DNA from: Lutibacter sp.
Lineage (GTDB): Bacteria > Bacteroidota > Bacteroidia > Flavobacteriales > Flavobacteriaceae
Assembly (NCBI RefSeq): GCF_013139515.1
Contig: NZ_WTAR01000120.1
Location: forward strand, 1-38,057
Length of the DNA: 38,057 bases
Direction of reading: 5' to 3'
Under the pieces are notes generated by a model. It was given only the letters and a program-made list of their open reading frames with translations. It had not been told where the DNA came from and did no database searches. Within the stretch, counting starts at the first letter, position 1. Every line of letters begins with the position of its first letter. This document shows, piece by piece, positions 16,104 to 25,278 of the stretch. Made by a program: the position numbers and the translations under genes.

Positions 16104-17150
16104 TTGAAAAAAGTACTTATTACAGGAATGGCTGGTTTTATTGGTCATCATTTAGCAAAATTATTGGTTGCTTCAAATTTTGAAGTTGTTGGTTTAGATA
16201 CTATAAACGAGTATTACAATCCGAAATTAAAATTGGCTAGGTTGCAAGATTTGGGTTTTAATACTGAAGAAATTGAATATAATAAATTATTGAAAATAGA
16301 AAATAATTCATTTATAAAATTAGACTTAACAGATTTAACAAATTTAAAGGCACTGTTTGAAGAACAACAATTCGATTTTGTAGTTAATTTAGCAGCACAA
16401 GCAGGAGTGAGGTACTCTTTAGAAAACCCACATTCGTATGTAGATAGTAATATCACTGGTTTTTTAAACATTTTAGAAAGTTGTAGAGCATTTCCTGTAG
16501 AGCATTTAATATTTGCTTCATCAAGTTCTGTGTATGGTTTAAGTGAAGAAATTCCTTTTCAAGAAGACAATTGTACAGATCATCCTTTAGCAATGTATGC
16601 TGCAAGTAAAAAAGCAAATGAAATGATGGCACATTCGTATGCTAATTTGTATAATATTCCTTCTACAGGTTTACGTTTTTTCACAGTGTACGGCCCTTGG
16701 GGAAGACCAGATATGGCGCTACATATTTTCACAAAAGCTATTGTTGAAGATAGAGAATTTGAAGTGTTTAATCACGGAAATATGAGCCGGGATTTTACCT
16801 ATGTAGGTGATATTGTTGAAAGTATTAAGCGATTATTACCAAAACCACCAAAGGAAAACAGCATTGAATTTAATGCTAAAAAACCAGTTCCTTCAAAAAG
16901 TTCGAAAGCATATCAACTATTTAATATTGGGAATAACAGTCCAGTTGCATTAATGGATTATGTAAAAGCTATTGAAAAAGCATTGGGTAAAAAGGGTAAA
17001 ATTGTTTTTAAACCAATGCAGCCAGGTGATGTACAATCAACGTACGCAAATGTGGAAAAGTTATACAATTATATTAATTTTAAGCCACAAACTAAGTTAG
17101 AAGATGGTATAAAAGCCTTTGTTGATAAATACCTTGAATTAAAATTATAA
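16104..17150 (+). CDS. NAD-dependent epimerase, probable UDP-glucuronate 4-epimerase
   Basis: A 348-residue extended short-chain dehydrogenase. The NAD site is GMAGFIGHHLA near the start. The catalytic set is SSSSVYG and Y165-x3-K169 in YAASKKA. TGLRFFTVYGPWGRPDMA and DFTYVGDIVE are typical of UDP-glucuronate/UDP-galacturonate epimerases used for capsule, O-antigen or exopolysaccharide precursors. Substrate choice rests on similarity to that subgroup; other UDP-sugar 4-epimerases are possible. The start is TTG at 16104, giving the expected MKKVLITG; there is no better ATG. It follows the palindromic repeat directly and is not part of a polysaccharide cluster in this window. Confidence 0.88.
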   Translation: MKKVLITGMAGFIGHHLAKLLVASNFEVVGLDTINEYYNPKLKLARLQDLGFNTEEIEYNKLLKIENNSFIKLDLTDLTNLKALFEEQQFDFVVNLAAQAGVRYSLENPHSYVDSNITGFLNILESCRAFPVEHLIFASSSSVYGLSEEIPFQEDNCTDHPLAMYAASKKANEMMAHSYANLYNIPSTGLRFFTVYGPWGRPDMALHIFTKAIVEDREFEVFNHGNMSRDFTYVGDIVESIKRLLPKPPKENSIEFNAKKPVPSKSSKAYQLFNIGNNSPVALMDYVKAIEKALGKKGKIVFKPMQPGDVQSTYANVEKLYNYINFKPQTKLEDGIKAFVDKYLELKL

Positions 17151-17153
17151 GCG

Positions 17154-18329
17154 CTATTTTTTTAGTGTAGCTAAATACCAATAACGAAAACCCAACGCTA
17201 AAATTAGTGGTAAAATAGCAAAATTAAAGATCTGAATTTTAGCAATCCACACAATAATAGTTAGGGCTAAAAGAAACATTAGTAGGTAGTTATATTGTTT
17301 TACCCAATTTGGAAGTTTAAGTTTAAACATGTAAAATGAGACTAGCAAATTTGGAGCAAAAGCCCATAAGAAATTTAAATTTTTATACGTTGCTGTGTGA
17401 GAAGTTGCAAACCACAACAGCAATACCACAATTCCAATAATTCCTGTACTAAAGAAGATTGAAAAATCTAACCATTTTGTTCTTTTAGAAGTTTTGTTTT
17501 TAAAAGTGATAAAAATAAGCAGCAAACTAATAAATAGTAATACAAAAAAAGGTCTACTAACTATTGAGTTTTTGCTCTTTAATAAATTTTTGTTAACCGT
17601 TAAAATAGTTCGTTCTTTTTTTACAATTGGTTGTATGCCATTTTTAGTTTTAATAGTTGCGTTGTTAAAAGCTTCAAAAACATAATCAGGTAAAAATTTG
17701 TACTCATCTTTCGTTGCTTTGTCATCAATTACAGAGCCCAACGCTAAATCTATTCCAAATTTCGACCATTTTTGTTGAACTGTATAATCTGTAATTAAGT
17801 CTCTGTGTGTTTTGTTTGAAGAGATATGAGAATTACTAAAAGTAACTTTATCATTTAAAATATGTTTTAGAATATCTTCAATTTTAGTAGAACAATTATC
17901 ATAAAAAAAATCATATTGATAATCTCTATTTTCAGGTGTTGCATTGTTTTCTAAAAAGTTGAAGGTAGCCTGAACTTCAGTAGAAGTTAAGTTTAATTCT
18001 TGCGTTTTTACCCAACGATTTTCGTATTGATAGGCTCTTAAAAAACGGCTAAAACTAGAAGTTGATAATTGATATGTTAGTTGTCCTTTTGCAAAATTTA
18101 GGTAAAAATTAGGCGCATTAAAGTCAAAAGTCCCATAATTATAAACTTTATCAATTCCTAAACTAGCATCATGTATTCTAAAAGCACTATGTCCAAAAGT
18201 TGAGTATAATTCATTTCCAGGGCCACAAGTTATAACGCTTACTGTTGCTTTTGAAGATAATTGTTGCTGTGCTTCTATGTGAAAAGAATTGAAAAGAAGT
18301 AATCCAAAAAATAAAAATAATTTATTCAT
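17154..18329 (-). CDS. DUF4105 membrane protein (Lnb-like N-terminal periplasmic domain)
   Basis: I start this gene at the ATG at 18329 (MNKLFLFFGLLLFNSF), giving a clear signal peptide ending near EAQQ and a length of 391. The frame extends to a TTG at 18347, which would overlap the upstream gene. After the signal, residues 25-190 form the DUF4105 domain: ITCGPGNELYSTFGHSAFRI, VYNYGTFDF and FFYDNCSTKIEDIL carry the conserved His, Asp-Asn-Cys and Gly positions expected of a cysteine-dependent fold. The C-terminal 130 or so residues contain about five membrane segments. It begins 1 base after the PorV-like gene's stop, so the two are co-transcribed. The function is unknown. Confidence 0.85.
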   Translation of the reverse strand: MNKLFLFFGLLLFNSFHIEAQQQLSSKATVSVITCGPGNELYSTFGHSAFRIHDASLGIDKVYNYGTFDFNAPNFYLNFAKGQLTYQLSTSSFSRFLRAYQYENRWVKTQELNLTSTEVQATFNFLENNATPENRDYQYDFFYDNCSTKIEDILKHILNDKVTFSNSHISSNKTHRDLITDYTVQQKWSKFGIDLALGSVIDDKATKDEYKFLPDYVFEAFNNATIKTKNGIQPIVKKERTILTVNKNLLKSKNSIVSRPFFVLLFISLLLIFITFKNKTSKRTKWLDFSIFFSTGIIGIVVLLLWFATSHTATYKNLNFLWAFAPNLLVSFYMFKLKLPNWVKQYNYLLMFLLALTIIVWIAKIQIFNFAILPLILALGFRYWYLATLKK

Positions 18330-18330
18330 A

Positions 18331-19395
18331 TTATCTAAAATTATCAAATGCTATTTTAATTGAAAACACATTAGAGTATAACGCATTTCCAACGTTAGCA
18401 ATATTTGTAAGTGCATAATCAATTTGAATTCCTCTATAGTTAAAACCAACTCCAAAGTTTGGTTGAAAAACAAATTCTTTTGAAGCATCAAACTGTAACT
18501 CATTTTGAAAATTACCTAATCCACCACGTAAAAAAACCGTATTTAAATAATCAATTTGAAAACCTAAAGCAGGATCAATACTTACAATGTCACTTGAAAT
18601 AATATCATTTGTTTTTGCAAATCGAAGGTTTAAATCAACTTCAGTTAACAACTTAAAATCTCTTGAAATTGCAAATTGTTTAGCAACACCTAGCTGTGCT
18701 TTTGGTAATGTTATTTCAGTACTTTCGGGTAATTCTTGATTTTCACCTGGAATTGCATCTTTAATTTTATCAAACTCATCTTCATTAATATTCCAAGTGT
18801 TAAACGTAGTTGTAATATCACGAAGCATTAACCCAAATTTCCAATTATTTCTTTCGTATTGAATCCCTGCATCAATTCCAAAACCCCAAGAAGTGGCGAA
18901 ATCACCAATTATTCGACGAACAATTTTAGCATTTGCACCAAAATTTAATCCTTCAATACGTGATTTTCTTGCATAAGCAATATTAAAAGCATAATCAGCT
19001 GCTGAAAATAAACGAATACGATTGTAATCTATATTTCCTTCATTATCAATAAGTTCAGTAGTGTTTAAAATATCATCAACACCAAAACGAATTAAAGAGA
19101 TACCTAATGCACTTTGTAAATCAATTGGCATTGCAAATCCAACGTAATCATATTTGGCAATGCCAGCAAAATATTCAGCGTGCATAATTGCTCCTTCATA
19201 CTTTTTAATATTGGTTAAACCAGCCGGATTCCAATACATTGCATTTACATTGTTACTAGTAGCAACAACGGCTTTTCCCATACCAAAAGCAGCTGCATCA
19301 ACACCAATATTTAAAAATTCATTTGAATATTTTCGAACGGATTGGCTAAAAACAAGCTGACTAGCAAAAAATAGAATGAATAGGCTTTTTTTCAA
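18331..19395 (-). CDS. PorV/PorQ family outer-membrane beta-barrel protein
   Basis: A 354-residue FadL-type barrel. It has a signal peptide (MKKSLFILFFASQLVFSQS), then the family-defining start FLNIGVDAAAFGMGKAVVA and NAMYWNPAGL, followed by alternating beta strands ending in a terminal aromatic-rich strand (FSIKIAFDNFR). PorV and PorQ are parts of the type IX secretion system, but this family also has many members of unknown role, and no por/gld genes are adjacent. The start is a TTG at 19395 (the plus strand shows CAA there). A one-mismatch -7 box (TACATTCG, 19422 to 19415) lies upstream. It heads a two-gene unit with the DUF4105 gene. Confidence 0.87.
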   Translation of the reverse strand: MKKSLFILFFASQLVFSQSVRKYSNEFLNIGVDAAAFGMGKAVVATSNNVNAMYWNPAGLTNIKKYEGAIMHAEYFAGIAKYDYVGFAMPIDLQSALGISLIRFGVDDILNTTELIDNEGNIDYNRIRLFSAADYAFNIAYARKSRIEGLNFGANAKIVRRIIGDFATSWGFGIDAGIQYERNNWKFGLMLRDITTTFNTWNINEDEFDKIKDAIPGENQELPESTEITLPKAQLGVAKQFAISRDFKLLTEVDLNLRFAKTNDIISSDIVSIDPALGFQIDYLNTVFLRGGLGNFQNELQFDASKEFVFQPNFGVGFNYRGIQIDYALTNIANVGNALYSNVFSIKIAFDNFR

Positions 19396-19449
19396 TGTAT
19401 CGTAATTTTAAAAGCGAATGTAAAAAAACTTTGTTAGTTAATTGTTGAT

Positions 19450-20421
19450 TCATTCATAAATAATATGATTAATAAATGATAAAATACGGTTTTCGCTCCA
19501 TAATATATCTTTTCCAAAGAAGGAAGTATTAAACCCAACATGGCCTCCATATGTTGGTAATTCTAAATTAAAATTTGAATTATTTTCAGCTTCACTTATT
19601 GGAAAACAACTTTTAGATAAAAACGAATCATCTAACGCATTAATTAATAACGTAGGTTTATCAATTGCAGGTATAAATTGTTTGCTGCTACAAGTTTCCC
19701 AGTAATCTTCAGCATTTTTATAGCCAAATAAAGGCGCAGTTACTGCATTGTCAAAATCTTCAAAAGAGTTGGCATTTTGCGCTTTATAAATGTCAATGGT
19801 GTTTTTAGGAAATTTATGAATCTTAAAAAGTGTTTTTTCTTTTAAGGTTTTTAAAAACTTATTCATATAAATTGAATTGCTCCAACTAGCCAAAGCGTAA
19901 GATGAGCCTCTTAAATCGCAAGGGACAGAAACTGCAATCGCTCCTTTAATTTTTGAATTTATAGCAGCTGTTTCACCCATATATTTCAATGTAATATTTC
20001 CGCCCATACTATATCCCAAAAGAACGATGTTTTTATAATTGTAATTCTCTAATAAATAGTTAATTACAGTTTCTAAATCATCCGTCTTACCACTATGATA
20101 GGAGTATAATTGGTTGTTGTCTTCACCACTACATCCTCTAAAATTAACTGCTACACAATCCATATTTTTTGAATTCAAATAATTAATTACAGAAATTAGA
20201 TAGCTGGATTGTGAACTTCCTTCTAAACCATGCATCGCAATGACCATAGTTTCTGAACCTACTGTTGAAAAATCTAAATCCAAAAAATCATCATCAGGTG
20301 TATCAATCCTTTTTCTATGATAGTTGATGGTGTGTTTATAAAATAGTGTTTTATAAACAGTATTTAAATGCCCATTTTTAAAAAGAAAAGGAGCTTGGTA
20401 AGAAGACTTAATTAGTGGCAT
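19450..20421 (-). CDS. Alpha/beta hydrolase of the YheT family
   Basis: A 323-residue serine hydrolase of COG0429. The oxyanion region is MHGLEGSSQSSY. VNFRGCSGE is a typical YheT segment. The nucleophile is S138 in GYSMGGN, the acid is D264 or D265 in NALDDSFLS, and the histidine is H294 in YGGHVGF. Length fits the family (about 320-340). No signal peptide is seen, so it is probably cytoplasmic. The natural substrate of this family is not established. It is divergent from pssA, with a 79-base AT-rich gap that must hold both promoters, though no clean TAnnTTTG is visible there. Confidence 0.9.
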   Translation of the reverse strand: MPLIKSSYQAPFLFKNGHLNTVYKTLFYKHTINYHRKRIDTPDDDFLDLDFSTVGSETMVIAMHGLEGSSQSSYLISVINYLNSKNMDCVAVNFRGCSGEDNNQLYSYHSGKTDDLETVINYLLENYNYKNIVLLGYSMGGNITLKYMGETAAINSKIKGAIAVSVPCDLRGSSYALASWSNSIYMNKFLKTLKEKTLFKIHKFPKNTIDIYKAQNANSFEDFDNAVTAPLFGYKNAEDYWETCSSKQFIPAIDKPTLLINALDDSFLSKSCFPISEAENNSNFNLELPTYGGHVGFNTSFFGKDILWSENRILSFINHIIYE

Positions 20422-20500
20422 TTAGCAATAAATTATAAAAATTGAATAAAATTAAATTGTAGTAAAAACAATTCACTAAATTTAACAAAATTTTACTAAA

Positions 20501-21277
20501 ATGACTTTTAAAAAGCACCTTCCAAATTTAATTACGCTACTTAACTTATTATCAGGTACAATAGCAGTTTACTTTGCGGTAAAAGAGCAATTGGTATTAG
20601 CCGCTTTTTTTGTTTTTTTAGGTGTATTTTTCGACTTTTTTGATGGTTTAGCTGCACGTTTACTAAATGTACAGGGTGAATTAGGAAAACAGTTAGATTC
20701 TTTGGCTGATGTTGTTACAAGCGGAGTAGTACCCGGAATTGTACTATTTCAATTAATTTCAAAAGTATTAACGAAAGGAAGTTGGGATTTGAAGAATGTA
20801 ATAAATATTAAAACACCAATGTGGGAGCATTTCAACTCCACTTTTTTTATTGCAATTATTGGCCTAATTGTTACACTAGCAGCAGCTTACAGATTGGCTA
20901 AATTTAATATTGATGAACGCCAAACAAGTTCATTTATAGGTTTACCAACACCTGCAGCTGCATTGGTAGTTTTATCTTTGCCTTTAATTTTAGCGTATAG
21001 TAACAATCAATTTTTTATAAATTTAATTGAGAATGTTTGGTTTTTAATTGGACTAGCAATGCTTTTAAGTTATTTAATGAACGCTGAAATACCATTATTT
21101 TCTTTAAAATTTAAAGATTATACTTGGAAAAATAATAAAGTGAAGTTTAGTTATATTTTAATAACAGTAGCGTTGTGTGTTTTTCTTCAATTTATTGCAA
21201 TACCAATAGTTATTATTGTGTATGTACTTTTGTCTTTAGTTGATGTAAAATTGAATCGTAAAAAAGTTAAAAAATAG
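20501..21277 (+). CDS. pssA: CDP-diacylglycerol-serine O-phosphatidyltransferase
   Basis: A 258-residue integral membrane enzyme that makes phosphatidylserine, the precursor of phosphatidylethanolamine. The CDP-alcohol phosphotransferase signature is complete: D45-x2-D48-G49-x2-A52-R53-x8-G62-x3-D66-x3-D70, read from DFFDGLAAR to LDSLAD. There are about eight hydrophobic segments. It ends 11 bases inside the convergent glsA gene, so the two tails overlap. No decarboxylase (psd) gene is in the window. Confidence 0.95.
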   Translation: MTFKKHLPNLITLLNLLSGTIAVYFAVKEQLVLAAFFVFLGVFFDFFDGLAARLLNVQGELGKQLDSLADVVTSGVVPGIVLFQLISKVLTKGSWDLKNVINIKTPMWEHFNSTFFIAIIGLIVTLAAAYRLAKFNIDERQTSSFIGLPTPAAALVVLSLPLILAYSNNQFFINLIENVWFLIGLAMLLSYLMNAEIPLFSLKFKDYTWKNNKVKFSYILITVALCVFLQFIAIPIVIIVYVLLSLVDVKLNRKKVKK

Positions 21278-22181
21278 AAGCTTCAGTTTCAGTTGTAAAT
21301 TTTTCTAAAAACTGAATTCCTTTAAAAGAATTTCCTTTTTTGTTAAGTTTCGGACTCCAAACTGCAATTACATATTTATTGGGGTAAATGGCTACAATTC
21401 CTCCGCCAACGCCACTTTTACCAGGCAAGCCAACTTTAAATGAAAATTCACCTGCTTCATCGTAAAAACCACATAACTGCATAATTGCATTGATCCGTTT
21501 AGAGTTACTTTTACTTAAAACTCGTTCTTCAGAATACGGTGAGACGCCATAAGTTGCTAAAAATAGAAATGTTTGAGAAAGTTCTTTGCAAGTCATTTCA
21601 ATTGAGCATAAATTAAAATAGAAATCCATCACCACATCAATATCATTTTTAATATTTCCAAAAGATTTCATTAAATTAATTAAAGCGGTATTTCTATACC
21701 CAGAAGCTTTTTCAGAATTCGCAATTCGTGGGCAATAATCAATAGTTTCAATGCCAGAAATTTTCCTTACATAGTTGATAAAATCTTCTTTAGGATTTTT
21801 TAAATGACTCACTAAAATATCAGAAATTACCAAAGCACCCGCATTAATAAGCGGGTTACGAGGTATTCCAATATCGGTTTCTAATTGTATCAATGAGTTA
21901 AAAGCGGTTCCTGAAGGTTCAACCCCAACACGTTTCCATAATTTTTCATCTTCAAGTTGATATGCCAAAGATAAAGACAATACTTTTGAAATACTTTGTA
22001 TTGAAAATTTCTCATTAGCATTGCCAAAATTGAAATGTCTGTTCTGAATTGTTGTTAAATGAACACCAAATTTAGAAGAATCTATGGTGCTTAATTCAGG
22101 AATATAGTTTGCAACTTTCCCTTTATTTGGTGTGTTTTCTAGCTCTTTGGCTATTTTAGTAACTATTTTTTTATAGTTCAT
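21267..22181 (-). CDS. glsA: Glutaminase
   Basis: A 304-residue glutaminase of the serine-dependent beta-lactamase-like fold, which converts glutamine to glutamate and ammonia. Visible family blocks are FSIQSISKVLSLSLAY (the S-x2-K catalytic pair), VGVEPSGTAFNSL, GIPRNPLINAGALV, and GLPGKSGVGGGIVAI near the C-terminus. Length is normal (about 300-310). It is the last gene of a five-gene minus-strand run starting with kpsF, with a 14-base gap after lptB. Its placement with envelope genes is probably positional only. Confidence 0.95.
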   Translation of the reverse strand: MNYKKIVTKIAKELENTPNKGKVANYIPELSTIDSSKFGVHLTTIQNRHFNFGNANEKFSIQSISKVLSLSLAYQLEDEKLWKRVGVEPSGTAFNSLIQLETDIGIPRNPLINAGALVISDILVSHLKNPKEDFINYVRKISGIETIDYCPRIANSEKASGYRNTALINLMKSFGNIKNDIDVVMDFYFNLCSIEMTCKELSQTFLFLATYGVSPYSEERVLSKSNSKRINAIMQLCGFYDEAGEFSFKVGLPGKSGVGGGIVAIYPNKYVIAVWSPKLNKKGNSFKGIQFLEKFTTETEASIF

Positions 22182-22195
22182 GCCTTAAAAAAACA

Positions 22196-22930
22196 TTAGA
22201 ATTTACGTTTTTTTAATTCAAAGTCTTTTCCTAAATAAACACGTCTAACCGTTTCATCTTCAGCCAGTTCTTCAGGTGTTCCTTCTTTTAAAATACCACC
22301 TTCAAACATTAAATATGTTTTATCAGTAATAGCTAAAGTTTCCTGTACATTGTGATCGGTAATTAGAATACCAATATTTTTATCTTTTAAATGTGCTACA
22401 ATATTTTGAATGTCTTCAACAGCAATTGGGTCAACACCTGCAAAAGGTTCATCTAATAAAATAAATTTAGGATCTGAAGCCAATGCACGTGCAATCTCCG
22501 TTCTTCTTCGCTCACCACCAGATAATAAATCTCCACGATTTTTACGCACATGACCTAAGCTAAATTCGTCAATAAGCGATTCTAATTTTTTCTTTTGATC
22601 GAAGGTAGATAAATCTGTGAATTGCAACACTGAAAGAATATTGTCTTCAACAGATAATTTTCTAAAAACAGAGGCTTCTTGTGCTAAATAACCAACACCT
22701 TGTTGCGCTCTTTTATACATTGGGAATGAAGTTATAGGCTTATTATCTAAATAAATTTGACCTTCATTGGGTTTAATCATACCAACAATCATGTAAAAAG
22801 AAGTTGTTTTCCCTGCTCCGTTCGGGCCTAAAAGTCCAACAATTTGACCTTGTTCAACTTCTAAAGAAATTCCTTTTACAACGTATCTACTTCCGTATTT
22901 CTTCTTAATATTTTCAGCTCTTAAAATCAT
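22196..22930 (-). CDS. lptB: LPS export ABC transporter ATP-binding protein
   Basis: A 244-residue ATPase that powers lipopolysaccharide extraction by LptFG. It has Walker [10 protein letters not shown] (K41), the Q-loop in [12 protein letters not shown], the signature [15 protein letters not shown], Walker [14 protein letters not shown], and the switch histidine in [22 protein letters not shown] and the following NILSVLQ are characteristic of LptB rather than other ABC proteins. It sits in an operon with kpsF, whose product feeds Kdo for the same LPS. Confidence 0.96.
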   Translation of the reverse strand: MILRAENIKKKYGSRYVVKGISLEVEQGQIVGLLGPNGAGKTTSFYMIVGMIKPNEGQIYLDNKPITSFPMYKRAQQGVGYLAQEASVFRKLSVEDNILSVLQFTDLSTFDQKKKLESLIDEFSLGHVRKNRGDLLSGGERRRTEIARALASDPKFILLDEPFAGVDPIAVEDIQNIVAHLKDKNIGILITDHNVQETLAITDKTYLMFEGGILKEGTPEELAEDETVRRVYLGKDFELKKRKF

Positions 22931-22944
22931 TATAATTTAACAGT

Positions 22945-23304
22945 TTATTTATGTTGACTATTGGTTGTTTCTAATTCTTCCCAAAATTCGTAGGCTCTAC
23001 GCAAATGTGGAATTACAATGGTTCCACCCACTAAAGTTGCAATAGAAAGTGTTTCCATCACTTCTTCTTTTGTGACGCCTTCTTTAAATGAGGTTTCTAA
23101 ATGATATTTTATACAATCATCGCAACGTAAAACAGCTGATGCAACTAAGCCTAATAATTCTTTTGTTTTAACATCTAAATGCCCCTTTGTAAAAGCGTTG
23201 GTGTCTAAATTAAATATTCTTTTAATTAATTTATTGTCTTCTGCTAAAATTTTATCGTTCATTTTAACACGATACGCATTAAATTCTTCCACTTGATTAG
23301 GCAT
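22945..23304 (-). CDS. Carboxymuconolactone decarboxylase family protein (AhpD-like)
   Basis: A 119-residue all-helical protein. The redox motif C61-D-D-C64 followed by H68 (CDDCIKYHLE) is the AhpD-type peroxidase signature. It lacks the residues needed to call it a true decarboxylase. A cytoplasmic thiol-peroxidase or disulfide-related role is likely. Its start overlaps the end of tatC by 8 bases, and lptB follows after 14 bases, so it is fully embedded in the operon. Confidence 0.9.
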   Translation of the reverse strand: MPNQVEEFNAYRVKMNDKILAEDNKLIKRIFNLDTNAFTKGHLDVKTKELLGLVASAVLRCDDCIKYHLETSFKEGVTKEEVMETLSIATLVGGTIVIPHLRRAYEFWEELETTNSQHK

Positions 23305-24124
23305 TTTGCTGTTCTTTTTTGAGTTCGTTTTTAATAACCATTTTAGAAATAAAAATACTTACTTCATATAAAATCATAATAGGAATACCAACAATTACTT
23401 GACTAATTATATCGGGTGGTGTAATAATTGCTGCTAAAATTAAAACAACGACTAATGCATGTTTTCTGTATTTTTTTAAAAATTCTGGAGTTATTAAGCC
23501 CATTTTAGTTAAAAAATACATGACAATTGGCAATTCAAATATAAGACCTGAAGCTAGTGATGACGAGCGCACTAACGAAATATAAGATCCTAATGTAATG
23601 TTACGCTCAACAATATCACTTACTGAATAGTTTCCTAAAAAGTTAACGGATAATGGCGTTACTAAATAGTACCCGAATAAAACACCTATAAAAAATAAAA
23701 GTGAAGATATTATAATAAAAATAAAAGCCCCTTTTCGCTCTTTTTCATACAATCCCGGACTTATAAACTTCCAAAATTCCCAAATAACAAAAGGAAAAGC
23801 AATAATAAATCCTACGGTTATAGAGGTCCAAATATGAACACTAAATTGCTCAGCCATTGCCAAACTTTGAAATGTAAAAGGTATTTCTGTAATGCACAAT
23901 CCTTCTGTTCCAAATAGTTTAGAAACTTCACAAAAAAAGCGATACGTAATAAAGCTAGCTTCTTTTGGTGCGAATAAGATTGTATTAAAAATAAAATCTT
24001 TCATAACAAAAGCAACAATTGCAAAGGTGAATATAGCACCTGATGAACGTACTAAATGCCATCGTAGTACTTCTACATGGTCTAAAAAAGACATTTCTTT
24101 TTCTTGTTTTATTTTTCTTGCCAT
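23297..24124 (-). CDS. tatC: Twin-arginine translocase subunit TatC
   Basis: A 275-residue membrane protein with six hydrophobic segments. The N-terminus MSFLDHVEVLRWHLVRS is the conserved LxELRxRL-type region that binds twin-arginine signal peptides. FVIWEFWKFISPGLYEKERK is the other hallmark. I keep the ATG at 24124 (MARKIKQEKEMSFLDH), which starts 1 base after the kpsF stop; an internal ATG ten codons later is possible. No tatA is adjacent, which is common in Bacteroidetes. Confidence 0.96.
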   Translation of the reverse strand: MARKIKQEKEMSFLDHVEVLRWHLVRSSGAIFTFAIVAFVMKDFIFNTILFAPKEASFITYRFFCEVSKLFGTEGLCITEIPFTFQSLAMAEQFSVHIWTSITVGFIIAFPFVIWEFWKFISPGLYEKERKGAFIFIIISSLLFFIGVLFGYYLVTPLSVNFLGNYSVSDIVERNITLGSYISLVRSSSLASGLIFELPIVMYFLTKMGLITPEFLKKYRKHALVVVLILAAIITPPDIISQVIVGIPIMILYEVSIFISKMVIKNELKKEQQNA

Positions 24125-24125
24125 T

Positions 24126-25091
24126 TTAAAAAATTCCTTCTTTTAATAAATCATGTAAATGTACAACACCTGCATACGTTATGGTATCTTCAACTAAAAT
24201 TTGAGTAATATTGTTGGCTTCCATGGTTTCTAAAGCAGTGATTGCCATTTCATCAATTTGAATTGTTTTTGGGTTTTTACTCATAACATCTAATGCTGTT
24301 AAAGTGCTAATATCTGAATTATCTTTTAACATACGCCTTAAATCTCCATCAGTAATAATCCCCACAATTTTTTTATTTTCAGTAACTGCGGTTGTCCCTA
24401 AACGTTTTTTTGAAATTTCAATAATTACATCTTTAATAGGTGTTGTTGTTAAAACTTCTGGTATTTCATTATTTTCAATTAAATCTCGAACTCTTAAATA
24501 TAATTTTTTACCCAAAGCGCCTCCAGGATGGTATTTAGCAAAATCTTTACTAGAAAAATTATTTAATTCTAATAAACAAACCGCAAGCGCATCTCCAATA
24601 ACTAACTGAGCTGTTGTACTTGTTGTAGGTGCTAAATTATTAGGACAAGCCTCTTTTTCTACATACGAATTTAATGCATAATTGGCATTTGTACCTAAAT
24701 AAGATTCAATATTACCTGTAATTGCTATAATTTTATTTCCATAATTTTTAATTAATGGAACTAGCACTTTAATTTCAGGAGTATTTCCACTTTTTGATAT
24801 GCAAATAACCACATCATTTTTTTGAATGATTCCTAAATCGCCATGAATAGCATCCGCAGCGTGCATAAAAATTGCAGGCGTACCCGTAGAATTAAATGTG
24901 GCAACAATTTTAGTTGCTATATTTGCACTTTTACCAATTCCGGTAACAATAACTCTACCATTAGAAGAATGAATGAAGTTTACTGCATTTTTAAAATCAT
25001 TATTTAAAAAATTTGTTAAATTAGCAATAGCATCACTTTCAGCTAAAATAGTTTGCTTGGCAGTTTCTATAATTGTATTTTTATTTTTCAA
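24126..25091 (-). CDS. kdsD: D-arabinose 5-phosphate isomerase, KpsF/GutQ family
   Basis: Converts ribulose 5-phosphate to arabinose 5-phosphate, the first step to Kdo in LPS. The SIS domain (about 35-170) contains VIVTGIGKSANIA and ISKSGNTPE. KYHPGGALGKKL follows. Two CBS domains occupy about 200-321. The frame opens at a TTG at 25139, but a -7 element (25148-25141) would put the transcript start after it. I therefore choose the TTG at 25091 (MKNKNTIIETAKQTIL), giving 321 residues, the usual length. It is the first gene of the kpsF-tatC-AhpD-like-lptB-glsA operon. Confidence 0.92.
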   Translation of the reverse strand: MKNKNTIIETAKQTILAESDAIANLTNFLNNDFKNAVNFIHSSNGRVIVTGIGKSANIATKIVATFNSTGTPAIFMHAADAIHGDLGIIQKNDVVICISKSGNTPEIKVLVPLIKNYGNKIIAITGNIESYLGTNANYALNSYVEKEACPNNLAPTTSTTAQLVIGDALAVCLLELNNFSSKDFAKYHPGGALGKKLYLRVRDLIENNEIPEVLTTTPIKDVIIEISKKRLGTTAVTENKKIVGIITDGDLRRMLKDNSDISTLTALDVMSKNPKTIQIDEMAITALETMEANNITQILVEDTITYAGVVHLHDLLKEGIF

Positions 25092-25140
25092 AAGAATATA
25101 TTTTTTTGAATGAAAAAATGTTTTATTTTGTATTAGCAAA

Positions 25141-25148
25141 CAAAAATA
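25141..25148 (-). promoter_or_regulatory. -7 promoter element for the kpsF-tatC-lptB operon
   Basis: The minus strand reads TATTTTTG, an exact TAnnTTTG match 49 bases before the TTG at 25091. It decides against the upstream TTG at 25139. Confidence 0.5.
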
Positions 25149-25278
25149 AAGTTATTTAGTTAGAAATTAGAAAAACTTTTAAAAATAAAAGTCAAATGTG
25201 TATTTTTTTTTTAACTTTAATGCTAAATACTTATTTAGTCCCTATAATTAAAATTTGTTTTAATAATTTAAAAGCATA

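Noticed and set aside
25092-25139. Upstream TTG start for kpsF
   Set aside because: A -7 element at 25148-25141 would start the transcript after this codon, and the added residues do not match the family.
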